NCBI GenBank assembly: GCA_036502295.1
Contig: DASXYU010000020.1
Location: forward strand, 1-9,056
DNA length: 9,056 nt
Source of the DNA: DASXYU01 sp036502295
GTDB lineage: Bacteria > Actinomycetota > Actinomycetes > Mycobacteriales > Jatrophihabitantaceae
Direction of reading: 5' to 3'
A model generated the notes under the pieces. The model did not search any database. It saw only the letters and a list, made by a program, of their open reading frames with translations, and was not told the origin of the DNA. Positions 1-6,547 of this stretch are shown in pieces. The stretch's first letter is position 1. Each line of letters opens with the position of its first letter. A program made the translations under genes and the position numbers.

Positions 1-1159
1 ACTCGAGCGAGGCCAGCGACACCTCGGACGCGACCGGATAGGCGAAGCGCACGTCGTCGAACTCGACCGAGCGCGCATCGGCCGGCAACTCGACGGCGTC
101 CGGCGCGTCGGCGATCATCGGCGGCAGGTCGAGCACCTCGAAGACGCGATCGAAGCTCACCAGAGCGCTCATCACGTCGACGCGTGCGTTGGACAATGCG
201 GTGAGCGGTCCGTACAGGCGGGTCAGCAGCAGCGCGAGTGTGACGATCGTCCCTGCCGAGAGGTGTCCCTCGATCGCGAGGTAGCCGCCGAGCCCGTAGA
301 CGAGCGCCTGCGCCAAGCTCGCCACCAGCGACAGGGCGACGAAGAACGCCCGCCCGTACATCGCGGAGGTCACGCCGATGTCACGCACCCGCGCCGCGCG
401 GGAGCGGAACGAGTCGTACTCCACCTCCGGACGTCCGAAGAGCTTTACCAGCAACGCGCCCGAGACGTTGAAACGCTCTGTCATCGTGGTGTTCATCGAG
501 GCGTTGAGGTTGTAGGACTCTCTCGTGATCGCCTGCAGACGTGTACCGATCCGCCGCGCAGGGATGACGAAGAGCGGCAGCATCACCAGCGAGATGGCAG
601 TGATCTGCCACGACAGGCTGAACATCACTGCAGCGGTGAGGACGAGTCCCACGACGTTCGACACGAGTCCGGAGAGCGTGGAGGTGAACGCCTGCTGCGC
701 ACCGAGGACGTCGTTGTTGAGACGGCTCACCAGTGCGCCTGTCTGCGTCCTGGTGAAGAACGCCAGAGGCATGCGCTGGATGTGCTCGAAGACAGCGGTC
801 CGCATGTCGAAGATGAGTCCCTCGCCGATCCGCGCCGAGTACCAGCGCTGGGCGAAGGAGAAAGCGGCGTCAATGACCGCGAGCACTGCGATGACGATCG
901 CGATCCGTACGACCTGACCGGTGGTCGCGGTTCCGGTGATGTCGTTGATGATGCGGCCGGCAAGGACGGGTGTGACCACCGCGATGAGCGACGAGGCGAT
1001 GATGATGCCGAGGAACGCCCCCAGCAGATAGCGGTATGGCCGCGCGAAGCGAAAGACTCGTCGCCACGTCCCGGGCGTGAGGTCCTGCTGCACAACACTG
1101 TTGTCGCCGTGCCCCATCGAGCGCATGGCCCGCATCGCACTGCCGTGATCCATTGACAT
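1..1159 (-). CDS. Type IV ABC exporter (fused membrane domain and ATPase), partial
   Basis: This is the N-terminal 386 residues of a fused permease-ATPase exporter; the gene runs off the left edge. Hydrophobic spans lie near residues 44-64, 83-103, 162-200 (two helices) and 270-315, as in MsbA/multidrug-type exporters. The classic coupling-helix region is present around residues 112-151 (GEGLIFDMR, then MPLAFFTRTQTGALVSRLNND). The nucleotide-binding domain starts near residue 365 (VEFDDVRFAYP) and the window ends before Walker A. The substrate is unknown. Two in-frame ATGs compete, at 1159 and 1153. I chose 1159 because an MSM(D/E) start is what I recall for related actinobacterial proteins and because AGAATGGA lies just upstream; neither ribosome site is strong. 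The start is 17 bases after the crotonase gene's stop, so the two are probably cotranscribed. It may act as a homodimer or with a second half-transporter beyond the edge. Confidence 0.93.
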   Translation of the reverse strand, partial: MSMDHGSAMRAMRSMGHGDNSVVQQDLTPGTWRRVFRFARPYRYLLGAFLGIIIASSLIAVVTPVLAGRIINDITGTATTGQVVRIAIVIAVLAVIDAAFSFAQRWYSARIGEGLIFDMRTAVFEHIQRMPLAFFTRTQTGALVSRLNNDVLGAQQAFTSTLSGLVSNVVGLVLTAAVMFSLSWQITAISLVMLPLFVIPARRIGTRLQAITRESYNLNASMNTTMTERFNVSGALLVKLFGRPEVEYDSFRSRAARVRDIGVTSAMYGRAFFVALSLVASLAQALVYGLGGYLAIEGHLSAGTIVTLALLLTRLYGPLTALSNARVDVMSALVSFDRVFEVLDLPPMIADAPDAVELPADARSVEFDDVRFAYPVASEVSLASLE

Positions 1160-1177
1160 GCGGTCCATTCTGACCGC
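1160..1177. repeat. Short inverted repeat between crotonase and exporter genes
   Basis: Perfect 6-bp arms, GCGGTC (1160-1165) and GACCGC (1172-1177), surround a six-base loop. The structure sits between the crotonase stop codon (TAG, 1179-1177) and the exporter start. It could fold in the mRNA just upstream of the exporter start and mask its weak ribosome site. There is no T-run, so it does not look like a terminator. A stem this short can arise by chance. Confidence 0.35.
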
Positions 1178-1977
1178 TATTCGGAATCCGGCCTTCCGGC
1201 CAGTGCCTGCAGCAGGCGGTATTGCGCTGCGCGTTCGGCCGCTTGCTGCGCTTCCTGGCTGTTGCCGCGCGCGGATTGCAGCAGTGCCTTCGTCTCGGCG
1301 GCGGTCGTCCGCGGGATGCGCAACAGTGCGTCGACGGTTGCCGCGACGGCAGCGTCGAGCCCCTCACGAGGGACGACATGGGAGGCAAGCCCGATCGCGT
1401 ACGCCTCCTCCGCCCCCACCCGGCGGCCGGTGAGGCAGATCTCCGTGGCACGAGAGGCACCGACCAGATCGACGAGACGCTTCGTGCCACCAAGATCGGG
1501 GACGAGGCCGAGGCTGGGCTCGGCCATGCAGAACTGGACGTCCTCGGCGACGATTCTGATGTCACAGCCGAGGGCGAGCTGGAAGCCGGCACCGATGGCG
1601 TGGCCCTGGACCGCGGCGACGCTCACCAGCGCGGGACGACCCGTCCAGTCCATCGCCGACTGCCATGAGGCAATAAGGGCATCGGCCTGCCGCGCGGACC
1701 CGCGTCCGATCTCGAGGACGCTCGGAAGGCCGGGCAGTCCGTCCTCGGTGAAGAGGGCGCGGTCGAGGCCCGCAGAGAAGGCACGTCCATCGGCTCGCAG
1801 AACTGCCACGCGGACGTTGCCCGGCAGCTGCCGCTGGACTTCGTTCAGCGCCGCCCAGGTGCGTGGCGATTGCGCGTTGAGCTGCTCGACCCTGCTGAGG
1901 GTGACGGTAAGGACGTCGCCATCGATAACGGCCCCAACACCTGCCTCCGGCGCGAGTGAGATCGACACCGGAGCCAT
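1177..1977 (-). CDS. Enoyl-CoA hydratase/isomerase (crotonase) family protein
   Basis: A 266-residue crotonase-superfamily protein, close to the usual 250-270. The CoA/oxyanion-hole elements are FSAGLD (residues 67-72) and VQGHAIGAGFQLALGCDI (123-140). They are followed by AEPSLGLVPDLGGTKRL (152-168) and the LTGRRVGAEEA motif (182-192). By alignment from memory with rat mitochondrial enoyl-CoA hydratase, the second catalytic glutamate is kept (Glu153), but the first, which sits in GxGxELA, is glutamine here (Gln133). Plain hydratase activity is therefore doubtful; isomerase-like or other CoA-thioester chemistry is possible. The gene begins nine bases after the HTH gene's stop with no good Shine-Dalgarno sequence, which suggests translational coupling. 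Its position beside the ABC-F and HTH genes resembles echA12 (Rv1472) of M. tuberculosis. Substrate unknown; probably cytoplasmic. Confidence 0.95.
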   Translation of the reverse strand: MAPVSISLAPEAGVGAVIDGDVLTVTLSRVEQLNAQSPRTWAALNEVQRQLPGNVRVAVLRADGRAFSAGLDRALFTEDGLPGLPSVLEIGRGSARQADALIASWQSAMDWTGRPALVSVAAVQGHAIGAGFQLALGCDIRIVAEDVQFCMAEPSLGLVPDLGGTKRLVDLVGASRATEICLTGRRVGAEEAYAIGLASHVVPREGLDAAVAATVDALLRIPRTTAAETKALLQSARGNSQEAQQAAERAAQYRLLQALAGRPDSE

Positions 1978-1986
1978 GATTGAAGG

Positions 1987-2205
1987 CTACTTCGCGCGGG
2001 CCTTCACCTTGTTGCGGGTGGCACCGCCGCGGCCGCGAAGGTCCACCCCGGACTCGGAGAGGACGCGGTGCACGAAGCCGTAGGAGCGGCCGTTGGAGTC
2101 CGCGAGGTCGCGAATGCTCAGGCCCTTCTCGTACTTCTTCTTGAGATCTGCTGCGAGCTTCACCCGGTCCGTGCCGGTGATGCGCGCACCCTTCTTCAAC
2201 GTCAT
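1987..2205 (-). CDS. Small helix-turn-helix DNA-binding protein (Rv1473A-like)
   Basis: A basic 72-residue protein. Residues about 12-52 form a helix-turn-helix: DRVKLAADLKKKYEKG, then LSIRDLADSNGRSYGFVHRVLSESG. A short tail with LRGRGGATR and a lysine/arginine-rich end follows. It belongs to a family of about 70 residues found next to ABC-F genes in actinobacteria (Rv1473A in M. tuberculosis, from memory); the family is annotated as a possible regulator and its target is not known to me. The frame is open upstream to 2295, but I place the start at 2205: this ATG has a strong Shine-Dalgarno sequence (AGGGGG, five-base spacing) and conservation begins there. The crotonase gene follows nine bases downstream. 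A palindrome, AGACGTCT, lies 17 bases upstream of the start and could be an autoregulatory site. Confidence 0.92.
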   Translation of the reverse strand: MTLKKGARITGTDRVKLAADLKKKYEKGLSIRDLADSNGRSYGFVHRVLSESGVDLRGRGGATRNKVKARAK

Positions 2206-2267
2206 ATCAACCCCCTGTGTAAGACGTCTCTTCTTCGCGAAATGAATAGCAGAAAGATCCACTTCAT

Positions 2268-2295
2268 TCGTTATGAAACGTCTAGCGCACGCCAA
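2268..2295 (-). promoter_or_regulatory. Possible promoter for the HTH-crotonase-exporter operon
   Basis: On the minus strand TTGGCG (2295-2290) and TAACGA (2273-2268) are separated by 16 bases, an acceptable sigma-A-like pair about 60 bases upstream of the HTH start. The surrounding 2206-2372 gap is more AT-rich than the genes and contains no open frame I would call a gene. The assignment is by eye only. Confidence 0.28.
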
Positions 2296-2372
2296 ATGGG
2301 ATCGAAGAAACCAGAGAAACGCCCGGACTGATGATGCTCTCAGGTGCCCACACGTTGTCTACGTGCCACGGC

Positions 2373-3992
2373 TTACGCGAGCGAGATCAGATCCGCGAGA
2401 TCCGGGCTCCAGGTGTCCTCGACGCCATCTGGCAGCAGGATCACCTTGTCGGGGTTGAGCGCTTCGACTGCGCCCTCGTCGTGCGTCACCAACACGATCG
2501 CCCCTGCATAGGTCTTGAGCGCATCGAGCACCTGCTCACGACTGATCGGGTCGAGGTTGTTCGTCGGCTCATCAAGCAGCAGGACGTTGGCCGCGCTCGT
2601 GACGAGCATCGCAAGGGCGAGCCTCGTATTCTCACCGCCGGAGAGCACGCCCGCCGGCTTCTGCACGTCGTCGCCCGAGAAGAGGAACGCGCCCAGGACC
2701 TTGCGCAGTTCGGTGTCATTCAGGTCGTCTCTGCCGGAGGCTGAGGCCGCAGTGCGCATGTTCTCGAGGATCGTCCGATCGTGATCGAGGGTCTCGTGTT
2801 CCTGCGCGTAGTAGCCCAGGCGCAGGCCGTGCCCCGCCTTCACCTCGCCCGTGTCCGGCTTCTCGACGCCAGAGAGCACGCGCAGCAGGGTAGTTTTGCC
2901 CGCGCCGTTAAGACCCAGGACGACGACCCGCGCGCCGCGGTCGATGGCGAGGTCGACGTCAGTGAAAACCTCAAGCGACCCGTACGACTTCGAAAGCCCC
3001 TCGGCGAGCAACGGCGTCTTGCCGCACGGTGCCGGGGTCGGGAACCGAAGCCGCGCGACCTTGTCCGAGACGCGCACATCAGAGAGGTTGGCTTTCAGCT
3101 CCTCGGCGCGGCGGATCATCTGCTGCGCGGCCCTGGCCTTCGTCGCCTTAGCGCGCATCTTGTCCGCCTGACTGGTCAGGGTGTCGATCTTGCGCTCGGC
3201 GTTCGCACGCTCGCGATGCCGGCGGCGCTCGTCGGTCTCCCGCTGCTGCAGGTACGCCTTCCACCCGACGTTGTAGACATCGACGGCCGAGCGATTGGCG
3301 TCCAGGTACCAGACCTTGTTCACGACCGCCTCGAGGAGTTCCACGTCGTGGCTCACGACGATGAGGCCGCCGTTGTGAGAGCGAAGGAAGTCGCGCAACC
3401 ATGCGATCGAGTCGGCGTCGAGGTGGTTGGTGGGTTCGTCCAGCAGCAGCGTCGTCGGCTCTCCCGTCCTGTTGGCGAAGAGAATCCGTGCGAGCTCCAC
3501 ACGGCGCCGCTGGCCACCGGAAAGGGTCTGCAGCGTCTGTGCGAGGACGCGGTCGGGCAGCCCGAGGTTCGAGCAGATCCGCGCCGCCTCCGACTCGGCT
3601 GCGTAGCCACCGAGTGAGGAGAAGCGGTCCTCGAGGTTGCCGTAGCGGCGGATGAGCGACTCGTCCTCGGGCGTCTCCGCCAACTGGATCTGCACCTTGG
3701 CGATGTCCGCGACCAGTTGGTCCAGGCCGCGGGCGGAGAGGACGCGATCGCGGGCCGTCACCGAGAGGTCGCCGTGTCGTGGATCCTGTGGCAGGTAGCC
3801 GACCGGCCCCTTCGTGTCGATACGCCCCGCGTGGGGCAACGACTCCCCGGCCAGGACGCGCATGGACGTGGTCTTACCCGCGCCGTTGCGCCCGACCAAG
3901 CCGATCCGGTCGCCGTCCTGAACACGGAGAGTGAGGGAATTCAGCAGGATTCGAGCGCCGGCCCGTAACTCGAGATCGACCGCCGTAATCAT
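2373..3992 (-). CDS. ABC-F family ATPase (ribosome-associated, Rv1473-like)
   Basis: A 539-residue protein with two ATPase domains and no membrane segments, the layout of ABC-F proteins, which act at the ribosome and not in transport. Domain 1 has Walker A GRNGAGKTT (34-42), signature LSGGQ (157-161), Walker B LLLDEPTNHLD (182-192) and switch His215. A charged arm-like linker (about 245-305, rich in Arg, Lys, Glu and Ala, probably coiled coil) follows. Domain 2 has GLNGAGKTT (360-368), LSGGE (450-454), LLLDEPTNNLD (471-481) and His504. All ATPase motifs are intact. The frame stays open to 4190, but homology starts at the ATG at 3992; the extra 66 codons overlap the metallopeptidase remnant and are not protein-like. 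M. tuberculosis Rv1473 is labelled a macrolide-transport ATPase and has about the same size, also beside an echA and an HTH gene. Translation factor or antibiotic protection are both possible; the sequence does not decide between them. Confidence 0.96.
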   Translation of the reverse strand: MITAVDLELRAGARILLNSLTLRVQDGDRIGLVGRNGAGKTTSMRVLAGESLPHAGRIDTKGPVGYLPQDPRHGDLSVTARDRVLSARGLDQLVADIAKVQIQLAETPEDESLIRRYGNLEDRFSSLGGYAAESEAARICSNLGLPDRVLAQTLQTLSGGQRRRVELARILFANRTGEPTTLLLDEPTNHLDADSIAWLRDFLRSHNGGLIVVSHDVELLEAVVNKVWYLDANRSAVDVYNVGWKAYLQQRETDERRRHRERANAERKIDTLTSQADKMRAKATKARAAQQMIRRAEELKANLSDVRVSDKVARLRFPTPAPCGKTPLLAEGLSKSYGSLEVFTDVDLAIDRGARVVVLGLNGAGKTTLLRVLSGVEKPDTGEVKAGHGLRLGYYAQEHETLDHDRTILENMRTAASASGRDDLNDTELRKVLGAFLFSGDDVQKPAGVLSGGENTRLALAMLVTSAANVLLLDEPTNNLDPISREQVLDALKTYAGAIVLVTHDEGAVEALNPDKVILLPDGVEDTWSPDLADLISLA

Positions 3993-3999
3993 TGACCCA

Positions 4000-4006
4000 T
4001 ATCCTA
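4000..4006. promoter_or_regulatory. Possible overlapping divergent -10 element
   Basis: The seven bases TATCCTA fit the actinobacterial TANNNT -10 pattern on both strands: TATCCT on the plus strand (4000-4005) and TAGGAT on the minus strand (4006-4001). On the plus strand the GTG of the metallopeptidase remnant follows after six bases, the spacing typical of leaderless mRNAs. On the minus strand the ABC-F ATG follows after eight bases, giving a very short leader. No convincing -35 is visible, which is common for such promoters. This is an inference from spacing and motif only. Confidence 0.4.
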
Positions 4007-4011
4007 CCGGC

Positions 4012-4169
4012 GTGAAGTTCAACGCTCGTGCCAAGCTCGACACGGCGCAGGTGCAGGACTTCGACAGCGCCCTCCCGTGGCGTCGCGGATCGGTGACGAC
4101 TGGATTCAGAAGAACCTCGGGGGCGGGACGGTCAACCAGAACACCTTCTCCGCCACGGAGCTGGGCTGA
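4012..4169 (+). pseudogene. ypfJ: Remnant of a neutral zinc metallopeptidase (YpfJ family)
   Basis: Two pieces of one protein family survive in different frames. From the GTG at 4012 the sequence reads VKFNARAKLDTAQVQD, the typical N-terminus of YpfJ-type metallopeptidases (KFN..A.LDTS.V.D). From about 4086, in another frame, it reads SRIGDDWIQKNLGGGTVNQN followed by TF, matching the near-C-terminal AVGDDRIQ...GxxNPETxTHGS region of the family (for example Rv2575, recalled from memory). The frame then stops at 4167-4169 before the expected HGSS..R..WF end. Everything between, including the transmembrane anchor and the HEYGHH-type zinc site, is missing; an intact protein has roughly 290 residues. 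No functional peptidase can be made. The piece abuts the GlxA-type regulator's stop codon (4183), so the deletion may date from the arrival of the neighbouring cassette. Confidence 0.82.
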
Positions 4170-4176
4170 GCGGGCG

Positions 4177-4196
4177 GCGCCGTCAGGCACCGGCGC
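4177..4196. repeat. Inverted repeat spanning the GlxA-type gene's stop codon
   Basis: GCGCCG (4177-4182) and CGGCGC (4191-4196) form a perfect 6-bp GC stem with an eight-base loop that contains the regulator's stop codon. It may help stop transcription from the regulator towards the ABC-F gene, but there is no U-tract, and such stems are common in GC-rich DNA. Confidence 0.3.
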
Positions 4197-5160
4197 GAAA
4201 CGTCCGGCGGTAGGCCCCCGGCGAGATGCCGACGGCTGCCTTCAGGTGCGTTCGCAGGGTGACTCCGGAGCCGAAGCCGCATGCGCGGGCAATCTCATCG
4301 ATGCCGAGTTCGGTCGTCTCGAGTAGCTGCCGGGCGTGGTCGACCCGCTGCTCGATCAGCCACGCGCCGGGTGAGCGGCCGGTCTCCTCGCGGAAGCGGC
4401 GGTTGAAGGTGCGCAGGCTCATCCGCGCCTGGGCGGCGAAGCGCGCGACATCGATCTCGCGGTCGAGGTGTGCCAGGGCCCAGGCGCGTGCCCGGCCCGT
4501 GCCGTCCTCGTCGATACGCGGCACCGGGCGTTCGATGAACTGGGCCTGACCACCATCGCGCCACGCGGGCACCACGCAATGCTTCGCGACACGGTTCGCG
4601 ATGGTGGCGCCGTGATCGCTCCGGAGCAGATGCAGGCAGAGGTCGATCCCGGCCGCGAGGCCCGCCGAGGTGAGGATGTCGCCGTCGTCGACGAAGAGGC
4701 GGTCCTCGTCCAGGTCCACCGCGGGGAAGAGTCCACGGAATTGCGCGGCGTACGCCCAGTGAGTGGTGGCGGATCGGCCGTCCAAAAGGCCCGCCGCGCC
4801 GAGGACGAAGGCCCCGGTACAGATCGAGACGATGCGGCAGTCCCTGGCGAGATCGGCGAGCGCGTGAGCCAGTGCGCCGTCACAGATTCCTTCCTCACGG
4901 GCTCTCAGATATTGGGTGCCCGGAACGACGAGGGTCTGTGCTGAGCGCACCAACGAAACGTCGCCGTCCGGGAGGATCGAGTACCCGTCCGGGGTCGCGA
5001 CCGCCGAGCCGTCGAGGCTCGCCAGACGGACGTCGTAGAGCGGCTCACCGCGCTCGTCCTTCGCATTGCCGAGGACGAGGGACGGGATCGTGGCATCGAA
5101 GCCGATCACAGGCGGCAGCAGCAGGACCGTGACGCGATGCGGGCGCGGCGTCCTAGGCAT
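4183..5160 (-). CDS. GlxA-type transcriptional regulator (DJ-1/PfpI-like plus AraC HTH)
   Basis: A 325-residue protein of the usual size for the GlxA subgroup of AraC regulators. Residues about 8-180 form a DJ-1/PfpI-like domain: VTVLLLPPVIGFD near the start, LVVPG at 77-81, and the nucleophile-elbow-like stretch SICTGAFVLGAAGLLDGRSA (112-131) with Cys114. In this subgroup the domain usually senses a ligand and is not a peptidase. Residues about 225-322 hold two helix-turn-helix units (IDVARFAAQARMSLRTFNRRFREETG, then LGIDEIARACGFGSGVTLRTHLK) ending in GISPGAYRRTF. The start at 5160 has a modest ribosome site (GAAAGAA, seven bases away). The gene diverges from the MFS transporter with 70 bases between them, so it very probably controls that transporter and itself. 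The ligand is unknown; relatives sense amines, amino acids or nitriles and related small nitrogen compounds. Confidence 0.93.
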   Translation of the reverse strand: MPRTPRPHRVTVLLLPPVIGFDATIPSLVLGNAKDERGEPLYDVRLASLDGSAVATPDGYSILPDGDVSLVRSAQTLVVPGTQYLRAREEGICDGALAHALADLARDCRIVSICTGAFVLGAAGLLDGRSATTHWAYAAQFRGLFPAVDLDEDRLFVDDGDILTSAGLAAGIDLCLHLLRSDHGATIANRVAKHCVVPAWRDGGQAQFIERPVPRIDEDGTGRARAWALAHLDREIDVARFAAQARMSLRTFNRRFREETGRSPGAWLIEQRVDHARQLLETTELGIDEIARACGFGSGVTLRTHLKAAVGISPGAYRRTFRAGA

Positions 5161-5180
5161 GGCGTGATTCTTTCATATAT

Positions 5181-5194
5181 TGGCATTCCTGCCA
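5181..5194. promoter_or_regulatory. Candidate operator between the regulator and MFS genes
   Basis: TGGCA (5181-5185), a four-base spacer TTCC and TGCCA (5190-5194) form a perfect palindrome in the 70-base divergent intergenic region. A related half (GGGCA, 5204-5208) lies a little further towards the MFS gene. On the minus strand TATATG (5179-5174) is a plausible -10 box for the regulator, directly beside the palindrome, so binding here could block that promoter. This is a candidate binding site for the GlxA-type protein, based on position and symmetry only. Confidence 0.4.
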
Positions 5195-5230
5195 GTAGTC
5201 GTTGGGCATTGATTTCCAGAGGATGGAGCA

Positions 5231-6523
5231 GTGAAGAGAGTTCATCTTGCCTGGATCGTCGCCGCCGTCACCTTCGTGACGATGCTCGGCGCGGCCGGGT
5301 TCCGTGCCGTCCCCAGCGTCTTCATGGATCCGCTGCACGCACAGTTCGGCTGGTCGCACGGGACGATCGGCGCCGCGATCTCGATCAACCTCGTCCTCTT
5401 CGGGGTCACGTCACCCTTCGCTGCGGCGCTGATGGACCGCTTCGGGATCCGCCCGGTCGTCGTCTTCGCGTTGACGATGATTGCTGCCGGCAGCGGGCTT
5501 TCCGTGTTCATGACCGCAGCCTGGCAGCTGATGCTGCTCTGGGGCGTCGTCGTCGGTCTCGGTACCGGATCGATGGCGATGGCTTTCGTCGCCACGGTGA
5601 CGACGCGATGGTTCGTTGCCCGCCGCGGCTTCGTGAGCGGCATCCTGACCGCGGCCGGGGCGACGGGGCAGCTGATCTTCCTGCCCGTCCTCTCCACGCT
5701 TACCGAGCACCATGGCTGGAAAGCGGCATCGGTGGTGGTCGCGATAGCCGCTGCCGCAGTGATTCCGCTTGTCCTGCTGCTGATGCGCGACCATCCGCAC
5801 GACGTGGGTCTGCGTGCCTATGGCGCCACGGATGAAGAGCCCGGTCCGGTGAAGGTGCGGCAGACCGGTCTCGCCTCGGCTGCCATCGGCGGGTTGGTGC
5901 TCGGTGCGCGCAAGAGGGTCTTCTGGCTGCTCGCGGGTAGTTTCGCGATCTGCGGGATGACGACCAACGGCCTCGTCGGCACGCACTTCATTCCTGCGGC
6001 CACCGATCACGGAATGCCGCCGACGACCGCCGCGAGCCTGCTGGCGCTGGTGGGCGTCTTCGATATCGCCGGGACCATCGCGTCGGGATGGTTCACCGAC
6101 CGCTTCGACCCTGCGGTGCTGCTCGTCATCTACTACGTGGGTCGAGGGGTTGCCCTCTTCGCGTTGCCCTCGCTGCTGTCACCGTCGACGAAGCCCAGCA
6201 CCTTCGTCTTCATCCTGTTCTACGGACTCGACTGGGTCGCTACGGTTCCGCCGACGATCGCGATCTGCCGCAAGTACTTCGGTGACCGGACGCCGGTCGT
6301 CTACGGTTGGATCTTCGCCAGCCACCAGATCGGCGCAGCCATCGCCGCGTGGAGTGCGGGATTCATCCGCGACCACACCCACACCTATAACCCCGCTTTC
6401 TACGGAGCCGCGGCGTTGTGCGCGGTGGCGGCTGCCCTCTGCTTCGCCGCACGGCCCACCAGGAGTGGTTCCGACACGCGAGGCGCGCTCGCCACGCAAC
6501 CACCGCTGATCGACGCCGCATAA
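5231..6523 (+). CDS. Major facilitator superfamily transporter
   Basis: A 430-residue membrane protein with about 12 hydrophobic helices in two bundles joined by a loop near residues 186-225. The motif-A signature DRFGIRP (69-75) lies after helix 2, and a degenerate copy, DRFDP (290-294), occupies the matching place in the second half. Other family features are GVVVGLGTGS (105-114), RWFVARRGFVSGILTAAG (126-143) and WIFASHQIGAAIAAWSAGF (360-378), most like the oxalate/formate and monocarboxylate-type branch. The substrate cannot be read from sequence; an organic anion or drug is possible. Translation starts at a GTG (5231), with GAGG eight bases upstream. The divergent GlxA-type regulator is the likely controller. 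The gene ends 25 bases before a long inverted repeat that could end its transcript. Confidence 0.95.
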   Translation: MKRVHLAWIVAAVTFVTMLGAAGFRAVPSVFMDPLHAQFGWSHGTIGAAISINLVLFGVTSPFAAALMDRFGIRPVVVFALTMIAAGSGLSVFMTAAWQLMLLWGVVVGLGTGSMAMAFVATVTTRWFVARRGFVSGILTAAGATGQLIFLPVLSTLTEHHGWKAASVVVAIAAAAVIPLVLLLMRDHPHDVGLRAYGATDEEPGPVKVRQTGLASAAIGGLVLGARKRVFWLLAGSFAICGMTTNGLVGTHFIPAATDHGMPPTTAASLLALVGVFDIAGTIASGWFTDRFDPAVLLVIYYVGRGVALFALPSLLSPSTKPSTFVFILFYGLDWVATVPPTIAICRKYFGDRTPVVYGWIFASHQIGAAIAAWSAGFIRDHTHTYNPAFYGAAALCAVAAALCFAARPTRSGSDTRGALATQPPLIDAA

Positions 6524-6547
6524 CCACGCTGCCCCGCTACAACGTCC

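Noticed and set aside
263..1156. A 297-codon plus-strand open frame in the first kilobase.
   Set aside because: The minus strand encodes an unmistakable ABC exporter across the whole stretch; the plus-strand product is an Arg/Asp/Glu/His-rich low-complexity shadow.
1262..2083. A 273-codon plus-strand frame opposite the crotonase and HTH genes.
   Set aside because: No domain features, Ser/Arg/Pro/Ala-rich, and it lies entirely over two conserved minus-strand genes.
2351..2365. CACGT-TGTCT-ACGTG hairpin downstream of the ABC-F stop, considered as a terminator.
   Set aside because: A five-bp stem without a following T-run is too weak; it is not listed as a terminator.
2781..3617. A 278-codon plus-strand frame opposite the ABC-F gene.
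   Set aside because: The opposite strand carries intact ABC-F motifs throughout; this is a reverse-strand shadow.
3993..4190. N-terminal extension of the ABC-F reading frame by 66 codons.
   Set aside because: It covers the metallopeptidase remnant on the other strand, resembles no domain, and ABC-F homology starts exactly at the ATG at 3992.
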